9,875 nucleotides of DNA from JAHEJX01 sp041605955 (GCA_041605955.1 JBFIXI010000102.1:1-9875); one strand, 5' to 3'; shown: positions 1-6,910, counted from the first letter of the stretch. The notes: generated by a model from the sequence alone, not told the origin. Numbers and translations: made by a program.

Positions 1-174
1 ACCACATCGCACTCTGACGATGGGTTGGCGTACTTCGAGCGCGTGCCGGTCGCGGTGGTCATCACAACACCCCTTCATGAGTCCGTGAAGGACGCGCTGG
101 GGTCAGATCGCGCACCCCGCGAGCCCCTCCCAGCCGAGGCTACACATCGCGACCGACGTGGAACGAGCGCCTGA
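1..174 (+). CDS. 3' end of an unrecognised protein gene (truncated by window edge)
   Basis: The frame starting at base 1 is open for 57 codons and ends at TGA 172-174. By my count about 40 of the 57 codons end in G or C, which fits real coding sequence in this genome. The visible residues include LAYFERVPVAVVITTPLHES, a plausible folded strand-rich segment, followed by a charged, proline- and arginine-rich tail (PREPLP, HRDRRG) that looks like a disordered C-terminus. I do not recognise the family. The gene runs toward the pilus operon and ends 89 bp from the TadG-like stop, so the two are convergent. Its 5' part lies outside the window. The opposite strand here is broken by stops, which supports the plus-strand reading. 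Confidence 0.5.
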   Translation, partial: TTSHSDDGLAYFERVPVAVVITTPLHESVKDALGSDRAPREPLPAEATHRDRRGTSA

Positions 175-263
175 GCTTGGGCTAGATGACGGCGGTTACC
201 CGCAGCGTGGCGATGGCGCCGCCGATCATCTCCTGCATCGTCGAGCACGGGAGGCGAGGCACC
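175..263. other. Convergent intergenic gap, no clear terminator
   Basis: This 89-bp stretch lies between two gene ends that face each other. It is GC-rich and holds a GGCGG...CCGCC inverted repeat with a loop of about 24 nt, but no T-run and no compact stem. A 4-base ATGA overlap at the TadG stop (264-267) opens only a 13-codon reading frame. I see no supported gene or terminator here. Confidence 0.4.
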
Positions 264-674
264 TCATGGCGACGGTAGGGCCTCCGCCGAGCCGGTGGCC
301 TGGACGGCGATCCGGCCGCCGCCGAGGAAGATTCGCAGCAGCGTGAACTCGACCTCGCCTTGGAGGGTGACGGTCAGGACCGGCCCGGTGGCGCTGATGT
401 CGCGGCCGGTAATCCTGGCACTGTCTTGCTGGGTATCGAGCTGGGCGTCGGCGGCGACTTCGGCGGCGGCCTCATTGAGAAGGATGGACCCCGTGTCCCG
501 GTAGGCATCGGCGTCGATCTGGGCAGCCCCGACTGTTGCGGCCGAATCGGCCATTGCCGCCAGATCTTGGCGAACCTCGAAGGCTCGCCACAGGTCGAGT
601 GATATCCCACCCAGGAACAACACCATCACCGTGAGCCCGAGGGTCCAGAGCGTGATCGAGCCCCGGTCGTTCAT
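264..674 (-). CDS. tadG: TadG-like pilus assembly protein (short, PF13400-type N-terminus)
   Basis: 136 aa. Residues 5-50 match the Tad/TadG-like N-terminal helix: GSITLWTLGLTVMVLFLGGI forms the membrane helix, and a helical continuation with AAMADSAATVGA follows. Full TadG proteins are usually far longer and carry a von Willebrand factor-like region. This one has only a short beta-rich tail (residues 85-130), so it is the minimal pseudopilin-type form seen in actinobacterial clusters. Gly5-Ser6 could be a prepilin-type cleavage site, but +5 is Trp rather than Glu. The ATG at 672-674 overlaps the TGA of the upstream TadE-like gene (ATGA), and GGAG lies 6 nt before it. It is the last gene of the operon. 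The product is expected to be membrane-anchored with its C-terminus outside. Family call is solid; exact role is inferred. Confidence 0.8.
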   Translation of the reverse strand: MNDRGSITLWTLGLTVMVLFLGGISLDLWRAFEVRQDLAAMADSAATVGAAQIDADAYRDTGSILLNEAAAEVAADAQLDTQQDSARITGRDISATGPVLTVTLQGEVEFTLLRIFLGGGRIAVQATGSAEALPSP

Positions 675-1120
675 GGCAGGCTCCGCAGTAGGTCAACCTC
701 TTCCTGATGATTGGCGTGATAGTGGCCGAGCTCAAGCTCGAGCACACCGGGCAGGATCACTATCGGCATGGCAACGTCGATGGTGGCGGTCACGACGGCA
801 CCGCGTTCGAGCTCCCCCTCGAGGCTCAGCGAGAGCGTGAAAGGATGACCTACATTGATCTGATCGATGATTGATTGAGCTGCAGCTCGGCCGGTGGCCT
901 CGCCGTCAGCCACGACGAAGGCGCGGGCCGCCTCGGCCGCGGCCCGGCCTGCCACGGTTCGCCGCTCGACAACCGGCGCGACCGTCATCACGAGCACGAA
1001 GACCGGGAGTAGCAACATCCCGACCGCAGCGGCGAACTCGACCGGAATCGCACCTTCCTCCCAATGGCTCTGGGCCCGCAGGCCGCGCTGGAGACCGCGC
1101 CTGCAGAGCGGGCGATTCAT
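671..1120 (-). CDS. tadE: TadE-like pseudopilin
   Basis: 149 aa. It has a charged N-terminus, then EEG-AIPVEF at residues 21-29, a class III prepilin/pseudopilin site with cleavage expected after Gly23 and the classic Glu at +5 followed by Phe. The helix AAAVGMLLLPVFVLVMTVAP follows, then an alanine-rich helix and a beta region. It ends with ANHQEEVDLLRS, like the usual TadE tail. The frame is open upstream to 1186. I chose the ATG at 1118-1120 because it forms an ATGA overlap with the preceding stop and has AGGAAG about 6 nt upstream. TadE proteins are minor pilins of the Tad system, processed by TadV and exposed at the outer face of the membrane. No TadV is visible here. Confidence 0.85.
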   Translation of the reverse strand: MNRPLCRRGLQRGLRAQSHWEEGAIPVEFAAAVGMLLLPVFVLVMTVAPVVERRTVAGRAAAEAARAFVVADGEATGRAAAQSIIDQINVGHPFTLSLSLEGELERGAVVTATIDVAMPIVILPGVLELELGHYHANHQEEVDLLRSLP

Positions 1121-1515
1121 GGCAACTCTTCCTTGACCGCAATGGAGGTCTGGCTTCCCGTCCACGGCGGGATCAGCGGTAGCCATGGCGTGAAGCTGTA
1201 TTCCACCGTGGCTGCCACCCTCCCGGCCCCCACCTCACACGTGACTCCGACGCCGCTGCCCATGGACCCTCCCAACAGGGTGCGCAGCACTTCGTCGGCT
1301 CGTTCAGCGCAGTCGGTTGCTGTTGCGGAGAGGTGGGATCCAGCTTGGGCACCCTCCTCGGCGGCCGATCTCACCACTCCGCGAGCGTATTGGACGACGA
1401 TGACATTGGCGACCAGAACGAGGAGAAGTAGCGACAGGGCAACTGCGGCCACAAATTGGGCTGTGATGAACCCGTCGTCGCGATGACCTACCAGCGAAAC
1501 AGGCTGGACCCGCAT
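1117..1515 (-). CDS. TadE/TadF-like pseudopilin
   Basis: 132 aa. Residues 12-21 read RDDG-FITAQF, then the hydrophobic helix VAAVALSLLLLVLVANVIVV (about 22-41), an alanine-rich stretch with AAEEGAQAGS, and a C-terminal beta region with two cysteines (69 and 93) that could form a disulfide outside the cell. This is the layout of TadE/TadF minor pilins. The +5 residue after the expected cleavage at Gly15 is Gln20, not the usual Glu. The ATG at 1513-1515 has no clear ribosome site, and the perfect 10-bp palindrome CGAAGCTTCG lies just before it. Translation may depend on ribosomes finishing flp 28 nt upstream. It overlaps the next gene by ATGA. Choice between TadE and TadF names is open. Confidence 0.75.
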   Translation of the reverse strand: MRVQPVSLVGHRDDGFITAQFVAAVALSLLLLVLVANVIVVQYARGVVRSAAEEGAQAGSHLSATATDCAERADEVLRTLLGGSMGSGVGVTCEVGAGRVAATVEYSFTPWLPLIPPWTGSQTSIAVKEELP

Positions 1516-1543
1516 CCCGAAGCTTCGCCCGGCGAGCAGGCGA

Positions 1544-1744
1544 TTAGTTGCCGGTGACCTGGTCTTCGATCCACCCGACGATATTCACGCCGGCGACCTC
1601 GAGCGCACCCCAGATGACCACGAGTGCACCGATAGCCAGCGCGGCGTTGCCGAGGAGCTCGGCAGTACTCAGTCCGTCGTCTTCATCCCACAGGCGTTGT
1701 TTGGTGGACGCGACGATATCCAACAAGGCCACTACTACCAGCAT
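1544..1744 (-). CDS. flp: Flp-type pilin (major pilus subunit)
   Basis: 66 aa. The motif DEDDG-LSTAE at residues 20-29 places a prepilin peptidase cut after Gly24 with Glu29 at +5, as in Flp/Fap pilins. The mature part would be about 42 aa, mostly one hydrophobic helix (LGNAALAIGALVVIWGALEV, 31-50), then a short polar tail. That size and shape are typical of Flp. Oddities: the leader is hydrophobic and then acidic instead of short and basic, and +6 is Leu, not the common Tyr/Phe. The start ATG (1742-1744) has a strong site, GGAGAGGGG, 5 nt upstream, the best in the cluster. A good promoter lies directly before it. Both fit a subunit needed in large amounts. Alternative: a pilin-like minor subunit, with the true major pilin elsewhere. 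Confidence 0.75.
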   Translation of the reverse strand: MLVVVALLDIVASTKQRLWDEDDGLSTAELLGNAALAIGALVVIWGALEVAGVNIVGWIEDQVTGN

Positions 1745-1770
1745 GGTTTCCCCTCTCCGTATCGGCAGCC

Positions 1771-1799
1771 ATAGTAATCATTTCCAGTACCACTGTCAG
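1771..1799 (-). promoter_or_regulatory. Internal promoter for flp and the pseudopilin genes
   Basis: On the minus strand, CTGACA (1794-1799; 5 of 6 matches to the -35 consensus) is followed by exactly 17 nt and then TACTAT (1771-1776; 4 of 6, with the key T, A and final T). The predicted start of transcription is near 1764, giving a leader of about 20 nt holding GGAGAGGGG. The -35 overlaps the tadC stop. The same -10 hexamer occurs in the main operon promoter candidate at 6899-6928. Confidence 0.55.
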
Positions 1800-2743
1800 C
1801 GGGTGATTCCAAACACGAGATCGGTCATGGGCGCAATGATGAATAGGAGCATTACGGGAGCCATCAAGGCGATGATCGGGATGAGCATCGCCGCCCTTCG
1901 GGTTGTGGCCTGGCGCCGCAGCGTGTCGCGTCGAGCCTCCCTTACATCGTTGCTGAGCGCCAGGAGCGCCCGGCCGAGGTCCGAGCCGCGTTCCTCGGCG
2001 GTGCCAAGCAGCCGATAGGTTCGAGCCGCAAAGGGCTCGGGCGTTATCGCTGCCATCCGGAGAAACGCTTCGGATACGCTCAGGCCGCCTCGGTGCAGGC
2101 GCAAGGCGTCCCGCAGGTCGGTGGCGACGATGCCAACCCCCCGATCCGCCACCATCTGCACCGCCTGGATCACTCCGCCGCCTGCTCGTGTCCTCATGGC
2201 GAGCAACTGGTTAACGGTGTAGAGCTCGATGCGAGCCTGCTGGCGCCGTTGGTCGATAGCAGCGTCGACCCGGGCGCGCCAACGTGTGACCCCAAAGATG
2301 AACCCGGCAAAGGCGAGGCCGAGGGCCGCCCCGGTTCGTTGGAACACGGCGAGCCCGAGCACCGCTCCGAGAGCCACCCCTGAAGAGGCTGCAGCCAGCT
2401 GTCTCGCTCGATACTCCTGGGTGCGGGAGGCCTCGGGAACATTGCGAAGCATGTCCGCCTGCCGCAGCCGGAGAAGAAGTGCATCCTCCCCGCCGGTTTC
2501 GATGATCTGATTCAGTCTCTGCGCAAGGGCCTGGATTGGTGGCCCAAACAGGCGCCGCAGCGTGGTTCCGCTCAGGGTGCCGACCGCCGGTTCAATCTCC
2601 GCCACCGGGCGACCCAGGCTCGTTCGGCCGGGTACCGAATAGCGGGTCAGACGGGACGCGAGGCTGTGTCTGGGCGGCACCAGCAAGCGCGCCAACAGTG
2701 CGGCGGCGAGTCCGCTGAACAATGCCGGGAGCAATGCGGTCAT
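1796..2743 (-). CDS. tadC: TadC inner-membrane platform protein (T2SSF domain)
   Basis: 315 aa. There is an N-terminal membrane helix (about 4-22), a cytosolic linker with a helix-rich segment (60-115), two membrane helices (about 118-136 and 138-153), then the cytosolic T2SSF/GspF domain (about 170-285) with the typical RTRAGGGVIQAVQMVA and GTAEERGSDLGRAL segments, and a C-terminal membrane helix (285-305). In Tad systems TadB and TadC form the inner-membrane platform that passes TadA's mechanical work to the growing pilus. The ATG at 2741-2743 overlaps the tadB stop (ATGA). Length and layout agree with TadC. After it comes a gap of 51 bp, the first break in a run of overlapping genes, which carries the flp promoter. 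Confidence 0.88.
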   Translation of the reverse strand: MTALLPALFSGLAAALLARLLVPPRHSLASRLTRYSVPGRTSLGRPVAEIEPAVGTLSGTTLRRLFGPPIQALAQRLNQIIETGGEDALLLRLRQADMLRNVPEASRTQEYRARQLAAASSGVALGAVLGLAVFQRTGAALGLAFAGFIFGVTRWRARVDAAIDQRRQQARIELYTVNQLLAMRTRAGGGVIQAVQMVADRGVGIVATDLRDALRLHRGGLSVSEAFLRMAAITPEPFAARTYRLLGTAEERGSDLGRALLALSNDVREARRDTLRRQATTRRAAMLIPIIALMAPVMLLFIIAPMTDLVFGITR

Positions 2744-3624
2744 CCGGCAATCCCGTCGCGAGCGGCGAGGATTCTAGGTTCGGCCGGATCTCGGCTCAGA
2801 CGGGAAACAATCAGCAGCCCGGCCAGGCTCAATACAGCTCCGATGATCACAGTCACCACCCCGGCCGAGCTCTGGTAGAACTCCCGAAATGGTCCACCTC
2901 GGATCGTGATGAGGAGCAGTACCAGCCACGGGAGCGCAAATACGGCGCGAGCGTTGATTCTTTGCTCGAGCTCGGCGGTTCTGATTTCTTCGAGTGTCCG
3001 GAGGTCGGCAGTGACGGCGTCCGCCAGGTCGGTGAGTATCCCGACCACGCTCGACCCGCCGCGCTCATAGGCGATGGAGAGTATTTCGATGACCCGATCG
3101 GAAGTAGGGTCGGCGAGGTCATGCTTGATGGCGGCGAGCGCGGCGCGCGTGCCAAACATCTGGTTGAGCGTCGGGAACCGTTCGAATGCACGCCGCAGAG
3201 CCGGAGGACCTGTCTCCGCCAAGGTTTCTATCGACTGCGTCACCGATTTGCCGGACTGGATGCTGGCCGTGAGGTCGCGCAGGCCATCGGGCCACGCTTC
3301 GACGGTTTCTGCCAGGCGCCGCGATCGCTGGCGACTGAAAAACGCACGAGGCAACAGTGCCATTGTTACGGCCGGCGCGGCCGCGACCACCCAAGCTCCG
3401 GACAGAGCCCACGCGACCCCGAACCCGACCATTCCCACGAAGAGTGACCCGATCCAGAACTGCCGGAAGGACAGGGTGACGCCGGCCTGTGTGAGCCAGA
3501 GCTCTCGCCGGTCCGTCGCAGTTCGGCCACTGCGGGCCGGCCGGAAGCTGAGAGCATTCCCGGTCAGGAGTGCTACGAGTAGATAGACGAAGACACCGGT
3601 GGCGAGGGCGGCGAACAGCCTCAT
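2740..3624 (-). CDS. tadB: TadB inner-membrane platform protein (T2SSF domain)
   Basis: 294 aa. There is an N-terminal helix (5-22), a pair of helices (about 56-73 and 76-93), a T2SSF domain (about 105-225) containing WPDGLRDLTASIQSGKSVTQ and the conserved second-half segment IAYERGGSSVVGILTDLA, then two C-terminal membrane helices (226-241 and 255-274). The double-helix start, cytosolic domain and double-helix end are typical of TadB. It partners TadC to make the membrane platform above the TadA ATPase. The ATG at 3622-3624 overlaps the tadA stop (ATGA), and its own stop overlaps the tadC start. Nothing looks broken. Confidence 0.88.
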   Translation of the reverse strand: MRLFAALATGVFVYLLVALLTGNALSFRPARSGRTATDRRELWLTQAGVTLSFRQFWIGSLFVGMVGFGVAWALSGAWVVAAAPAVTMALLPRAFFSRQRSRRLAETVEAWPDGLRDLTASIQSGKSVTQSIETLAETGPPALRRAFERFPTLNQMFGTRAALAAIKHDLADPTSDRVIEILSIAYERGGSSVVGILTDLADAVTADLRTLEEIRTAELEQRINARAVFALPWLVLLLITIRGGPFREFYQSSAGVVTVIIGAVLSLAGLLIVSRLSRDPAEPRILAARDGIAG

Positions 3625-4904
3625 AGCGGAGGGAGGCGGCGCCCCTCGAGAACCTCGTGGAGCTGCAGGTTGCCGGGGAGTGAGCGCTCGACCATGTCGA
3701 CGATCGAAGCCTGGGGGAGGGCACCCGTCCAGTGCAACGGCTCTCCCAGACTGTCACGGACGAACAACGGCTCGGTGGTGAACTCGTCACCCATTGCAGG
3801 CATGACGGCCAGAATCTCGACAATCTGTCGGCGAAGCCCGGTGTTGTTTTCCCTCGGGACGGCGTCACGGTCGAGGTGGATCACGACATCGATGGTGGTC
3901 GAGAAGACTCTTCTAACCACCGGCTCCGCAACATTCTCCCCAGCCATCATGGCTGCATTCACAAGAGCGTTGAGTGCGTCCTTGGCCGAATTCGCGTGCA
4001 CGGTGCAGGCGAATCCACAGCCTGCATTCGCAGCTCGGGTGAGCTCGAAAGCCTCCGAGCCGCGAACCTCGCCGACCACGATCCGATCCGGGCGCATTCC
4101 CAGTACGACTTTGACCAGATCGCGCAGGGCGATTTCACCGGACCGGTCGAGTGACGGGGGCCGGGACTCGTAATAGGAGCCATGCAAGATGGGAACGAAT
4201 AGCTCACGCACTTCCTCGACCGCTCGAATGCAGTGAGTCGTGGGGGATGCGGCAACGAGTGCAGCCAGGAGGGAAGTCTTTCCGGCGCCCGGTGGCCCAG
4301 AGACGAGGACACTGGCTCGGGTTTGCATCAGGCCCCACAGGAATCCGGCGGCGCTCGGCGTCAGTGCTCCCAGGTCGACCAAGCCTGAGAGGTTCTGACG
4401 TCGCAGCGCATAGCGGCGGATAGTGGCAGAGAGCGCGTCGGCGATTGGGGGAATGACTGCGGTCAGCCGAGCCGAGCCGTCGAGAACGCGAGCCTGCACG
4501 ATGGGGTTAGTCGTGTCGAGATGGCGGTCGGTCTCGCCAAGCAGCCGGTCGATGACATGCCGGTTCTCGTCCTCACTAGTTGGCTCGGTCACACCCGTGA
4601 GTCGCCCGTTTCCGTCTATGAAGGACACGCGGGATCCTTCGATGAAGATCTCTTCGATGTCTCCACGGGCGAAGAGCTCGGAGAACGGGCCGAAGTCGGC
4701 GACCGCACTGAGAATTCGCTCGATCATCCGGGGAGTGTCTGCAAGGGCGCGACCGTGACCGAGGTGGGCTCGTCGCTGATAATCCTCGACGGCGCCCGAC
4801 ACCACCCTGCGGACTTCGGCCAGGTCCCGGGATGGGTCGAGACGCAGGTCCTCTACCGTCGAAACCACGGCCTGGCGTATCTGTTCGTAGGCGGTGGTGG
4901 TCAT
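3621..4904 (-). CDS. tadA: TadA/CpaF secretion ATPase (GspE/T2SSE family)
   Basis: 427 aa, a normal length for CpaF/TadA. The N-terminal domain (about 1-160) includes GDIEEIFIEG. The ATPase domain follows, with Walker A GPPGAGKT at 203-210, an Asp-box-like region around VEEVRELF (229-236), Walker B RIVVGEVRG at 274-282, and the His box TVHANS at 301-306. All residues expected for an active hexameric ATPase are present. It powers Flp pilus extension, and possibly retraction, from the cytosolic face of the TadB/TadC platform. The ATG (4902-4904) overlaps the stop of the tadZ-like gene by ATGA. Several type IV ATPases share this fold, but the neighbours settle the Tad assignment. Confidence 0.95.
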   Translation of the reverse strand: MTTTAYEQIRQAVVSTVEDLRLDPSRDLAEVRRVVSGAVEDYQRRAHLGHGRALADTPRMIERILSAVADFGPFSELFARGDIEEIFIEGSRVSFIDGNGRLTGVTEPTSEDENRHVIDRLLGETDRHLDTTNPIVQARVLDGSARLTAVIPPIADALSATIRRYALRRQNLSGLVDLGALTPSAAGFLWGLMQTRASVLVSGPPGAGKTSLLAALVAASPTTHCIRAVEEVRELFVPILHGSYYESRPPSLDRSGEIALRDLVKVVLGMRPDRIVVGEVRGSEAFELTRAANAGCGFACTVHANSAKDALNALVNAAMMAGENVAEPVVRRVFSTTIDVVIHLDRDAVPRENNTGLRRQIVEILAVMPAMGDEFTTEPLFVRDSLGEPLHWTGALPQASIVDMVERSLPGNLQLHEVLEGRRLPPL

Positions 4905-6100
4905 GAGCCCATCCGAAGTCGTCTCACGGAGCGACCGTTCGTCGCGGTGAGCTCATCAACCGCTCGAGCGAGCGCTCGTATGAGCGAAGCTGTCGGCAGG
5001 GTGCCCTCCCACGCGGCCTTTGCCAGCTTGGGGTCGTGAGGAAGGAAGGTCACCGACCCCGGCTTGACCACTCGGCGAATCTCCTGCTCTATCTCGCCTT
5101 TGGCAAACAGCCCATCCTCGAACCGATTGACTGCAATATGCAACGGAAGATCTCCAACCAAGCCTTGCGTGTCGGCAAGCCATTCGATGAGCCGGCCGAT
5201 CGCCATTGGGGAGGGACCAGCCACCAGCACCACATCAGTCGCGATGCCGAGCACCAGCCGGGCGACTCCGAACCGCCCTTCATCGCGTGCTCCGGTGGCC
5301 GGTTGTTCGACCATGGAAGAGATGTTGACGAGAACGACGTCGGAAAGCGTGGCCAGCTCAGCAATGACGTCGATGGCTCCACCCGACAGCACGTCGGCCC
5401 AGTCACGCACGTTCGGTAGGCCGGGCAGCACGGCGAAGCCGTCGCGATGACGATGGAGCGTGTCCGCTATCGAGCCTGTGTCGTGCAGGAGATAATCCAT
5501 CGCAGTGCGAAGGTTTGGATGCAAGGGCAGGTTGAGGCGCTGGGCAACGGCGGGAGCAACGTCGTCGGCGTCGACCAGACAGACTCGTACCCCGCGATTT
5601 GCCAGCTCAACTGCCGCGCCAACGGCCACTTCAGTAGCGCCGATCCCGCCTCCGGCTGCCCCGACCGCCACGACACGGGCGGTTGGCACCTCGTCGGGCG
5701 AGCCCGCTTCTCCGTGCAAGTCTGCGATGAGTTCGGCGAACTCCTCGTCGACGGTGCGTTCCGCAGACAAGCCGACTATCGACGACACAAAGGTTGCCGG
5801 GTCGGCGTCGGCCGGCAACACTGCGTTCACGCCGAGCTTCTGGAGGCGAAGCTCACCGGCCGGCTCCTCGAACACGCCGAGCACTTTTCGGTTCCGTCGT
5901 TGGACTTGTTTGACCAGCCGAGCGCTCAGAAACGAGGTGATGTCGTCGATGACGAGCACGTCATAGCTTTCTTCCAGAGCTTGTTCGGGGTGCATGATTC
6001 GAACCCTGACCCGCGCACCACCGTGATCGGCCACAAACCGGTGCAGCCCGAGCGCCCAGTCCCGGCCAGAAGCAGCGATGGCAATCGAGGCGTCGCTCAC
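4901..6100 (-). CDS. tadZ: TadZ/CpaE-like pilus localisation protein with degenerate Walker A
   Basis: 399 aa. Residues 1-125 look like an atypical receiver domain (DVLVIDDITSFL at 47-58, KLGVNAVLPAD near 88-98). Residues 140-385 are a ParA/MinD-like domain with VCLVDADDVAP (Walker A' region, 173-183), LSDVVLVNIS (Walker B-like, 252-261) and DVVLVAGPSP (289-298). The P-loop reads AAGGGIGATE (148-157): both lysines of the usual KGGxGKT motif are replaced, by Gly150 and Ala155. TadZ/CpaE proteins place Tad pili in the cell, and divergent P-loops are known in the family. Loss of both lysines suggests weak or no ATP hydrolysis; that is inference. The GTG start (6098-6100) overlaps the upstream stop as GTGA. 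Confidence 0.85.
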   Translation of the reverse strand: MSDASIAIAASGRDWALGLHRFVADHGGARVRVRIMHPEQALEESYDVLVIDDITSFLSARLVKQVQRRNRKVLGVFEEPAGELRLQKLGVNAVLPADADPATFVSSIVGLSAERTVDEEFAELIADLHGEAGSPDEVPTARVVAVGAAGGGIGATEVAVGAAVELANRGVRVCLVDADDVAPAVAQRLNLPLHPNLRTAMDYLLHDTGSIADTLHRHRDGFAVLPGLPNVRDWADVLSGGAIDVIAELATLSDVVLVNISSMVEQPATGARDEGRFGVARLVLGIATDVVLVAGPSPMAIGRLIEWLADTQGLVGDLPLHIAVNRFEDGLFAKGEIEQEIRRVVKPGSVTFLPHDPKLAKAAWEGTLPTASLIRALARAVDELTATNGRSVRRLRMGS

Positions 6101-6789
6101 GGCGCACCCAGATCGACCGCGCTGTTGACCGGTGGCGCCGCTCCGGTTGACCGCACGAGGATGATTGAACCGGCTGCCTGCGCCGAGGCGAGCTCCAAAG
6201 CGGTTCGGTCGTCGACGCTGAGGACGATGATGAGTTTGTCTCCCACCTCGCGCCCGGTGCCCTCCCGGGACACGCTCACGACATCGAGACCGGCTGCAAC
6301 GTAGAAACTGCTGCCGTCGATCGTGGCGATCACGTCGACTACGTCAGCGGGTTGGATCAGGCCGCCGGCGGCGGCGGAGTTGTCGAGCAGCACGGAAGAC
6401 TCGCGAAGAGAGGAGTGCGTGCTCGCAGGCCTCAGGTCGGATTTGCGGAGCGGGTCGCCCGCGTTAACGCGTCTGGCAAGGATGGAGCCGAACAGACCTT
6501 CCACGACGTCGTCGGTCAGAAGGGCGAGATCGCCGGCGTCACCAACTTCGACCGTGGCGATGCTCGTACCGTCTAGGACGGTGCCCTGTTCGAGCGTGGT
6601 TCGCGCGATGACAACGGAGACGGCGGTCGAGCTCGATCGTAGGTAGGCGAGATTCAAGAGAATCGCTACCAGCCCCGCAACGATCATCACCACGTGCCCG
6701 AGGGAGAGGCGGCTCACGATGGACCGACGCGACGAACTGCCTTGAGCCGGTGTCCGCTGTTGTCTCGTTGTGGACTCCGTCAACGCCAC
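6097..6789 (-). CDS. cpaB: CpaB/RcpC-like SAF-domain pilus assembly protein
   Basis: 230 aa from the chosen start. A basic cytosolic N-terminus (1-30) is followed by one membrane helix (about 31-50), then a SAF domain (about 57-120) with VVIARTTLEQGTVLDGTSIA and ARRVNAGDPLRKSDL. A RcpC/CpaB-type C-terminal region follows (about 130-215), containing NSAAAGGLIQPADVVDVIAT. CpaB/RcpC is a Flp pilus assembly factor on the outer side of the membrane; in Gram-negatives it works with the secretin, and its role in monoderms is less clear. The open frame extends to a TTG at 6816, but that codon sits in the loop of a 7-bp hairpin. GTG 6787-6789 has GGGAG 5 nt upstream and is the better start. It is the first gene of the operon. 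Confidence 0.82.
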   Translation of the reverse strand: MALTESTTRQQRTPAQGSSSRRSIVSRLSLGHVVMIVAGLVAILLNLAYLRSSSTAVSVVIARTTLEQGTVLDGTSIATVEVGDAGDLALLTDDVVEGLFGSILARRVNAGDPLRKSDLRPASTHSSLRESSVLLDNSAAAGGLIQPADVVDVIATIDGSSFYVAAGLDVVSVSREGTGREVGDKLIIVLSVDDRTALELASAQAAGSIILVRSTGAAPPVNSAVDLGAP

Positions 6790-6892
6790 GGTGTCTCCCG
6801 CCAAACCCGGGCGCAACGGCGCCCGCCCGAGTCTCCCCTCTGGTCCCTTTACCAGCCTCAGCTCCTAAGACCTGGAACTGGAATCAATTGCC
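6790..6892 (-). promoter_or_regulatory. Structured leader of the pilus operon (hairpins before the first start codon)
   Basis: If transcription starts near 6892, the leader is about 100 nt. Read on the minus strand it can form CTTAG-GAG-CTGAG (6857-6869, with a G-U pair present only in the minus-strand RNA), CTGGT-AAAGGG-ACCAG (6840-6855), and a perfect 7-bp stem CGGGCGC-CGTT-GCGCCCG (6808-6825). The last stem ends 8 nt before the ribosome site GGGAG (6795-6799). I do not recognise a known riboswitch class; the conserved core motifs of c-di-GMP riboswitches are not visible. Confidence 0.35.
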
Positions 6893-6895
6893 TGC

Positions 6896-6910
6896 GCAAT
6901 AGTACATTGC
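6896..6910. promoter_or_regulatory. Operator-like dyad GCAAT-N5-ATTGC between divergent promoters
   Basis: A perfect 5-bp inverted repeat with a 5-nt spacer overlaps both the minus-strand -10 (6899-6904) and the plus-strand -35 (6907-6912). A third copy of the half-site, ATTGC, lies at 6887-6891 and makes a second dyad (ATTGC-CTGC-GCAAT) with 6896-6900. The placement suits a regulator that controls both directions. The HTH product of the adjacent gene is the obvious candidate, but binding is unproven. Confidence 0.4.

Noticed and set aside
198..267. ATGA overlap after the TadG stop and an 18-codon frame starting at 215-217 on the minus strand
   Set aside because: The first opens only 13 codons and the second 18; neither has a ribosome site in the expected place or a recognisable product.
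2722..3447. 241-codon plus-strand frame opposite tadB
   Set aside because: Shadow of tadB; no domain and no ribosome site.
3119..3868. 249-codon minus-strand frame across the tadA-tadB junction
   Set aside because: It runs out of frame through two well-supported genes and is low in complexity (Arg, Ser, Pro).
5447..6304. 285-codon plus-strand open frame opposite tadZ
   Set aside because: It is antisense to a gene with clear family motifs and coupled starts; the translation has no recognisable domain. Long antisense frames are expected in GC-rich genes.
6814..6816. TTG as start of the CpaB-like gene
   Set aside because: It sits in a hairpin loop with no ribosome site at proper distance, whereas GTG 6787-6789 has GGGAG 5 nt before it.
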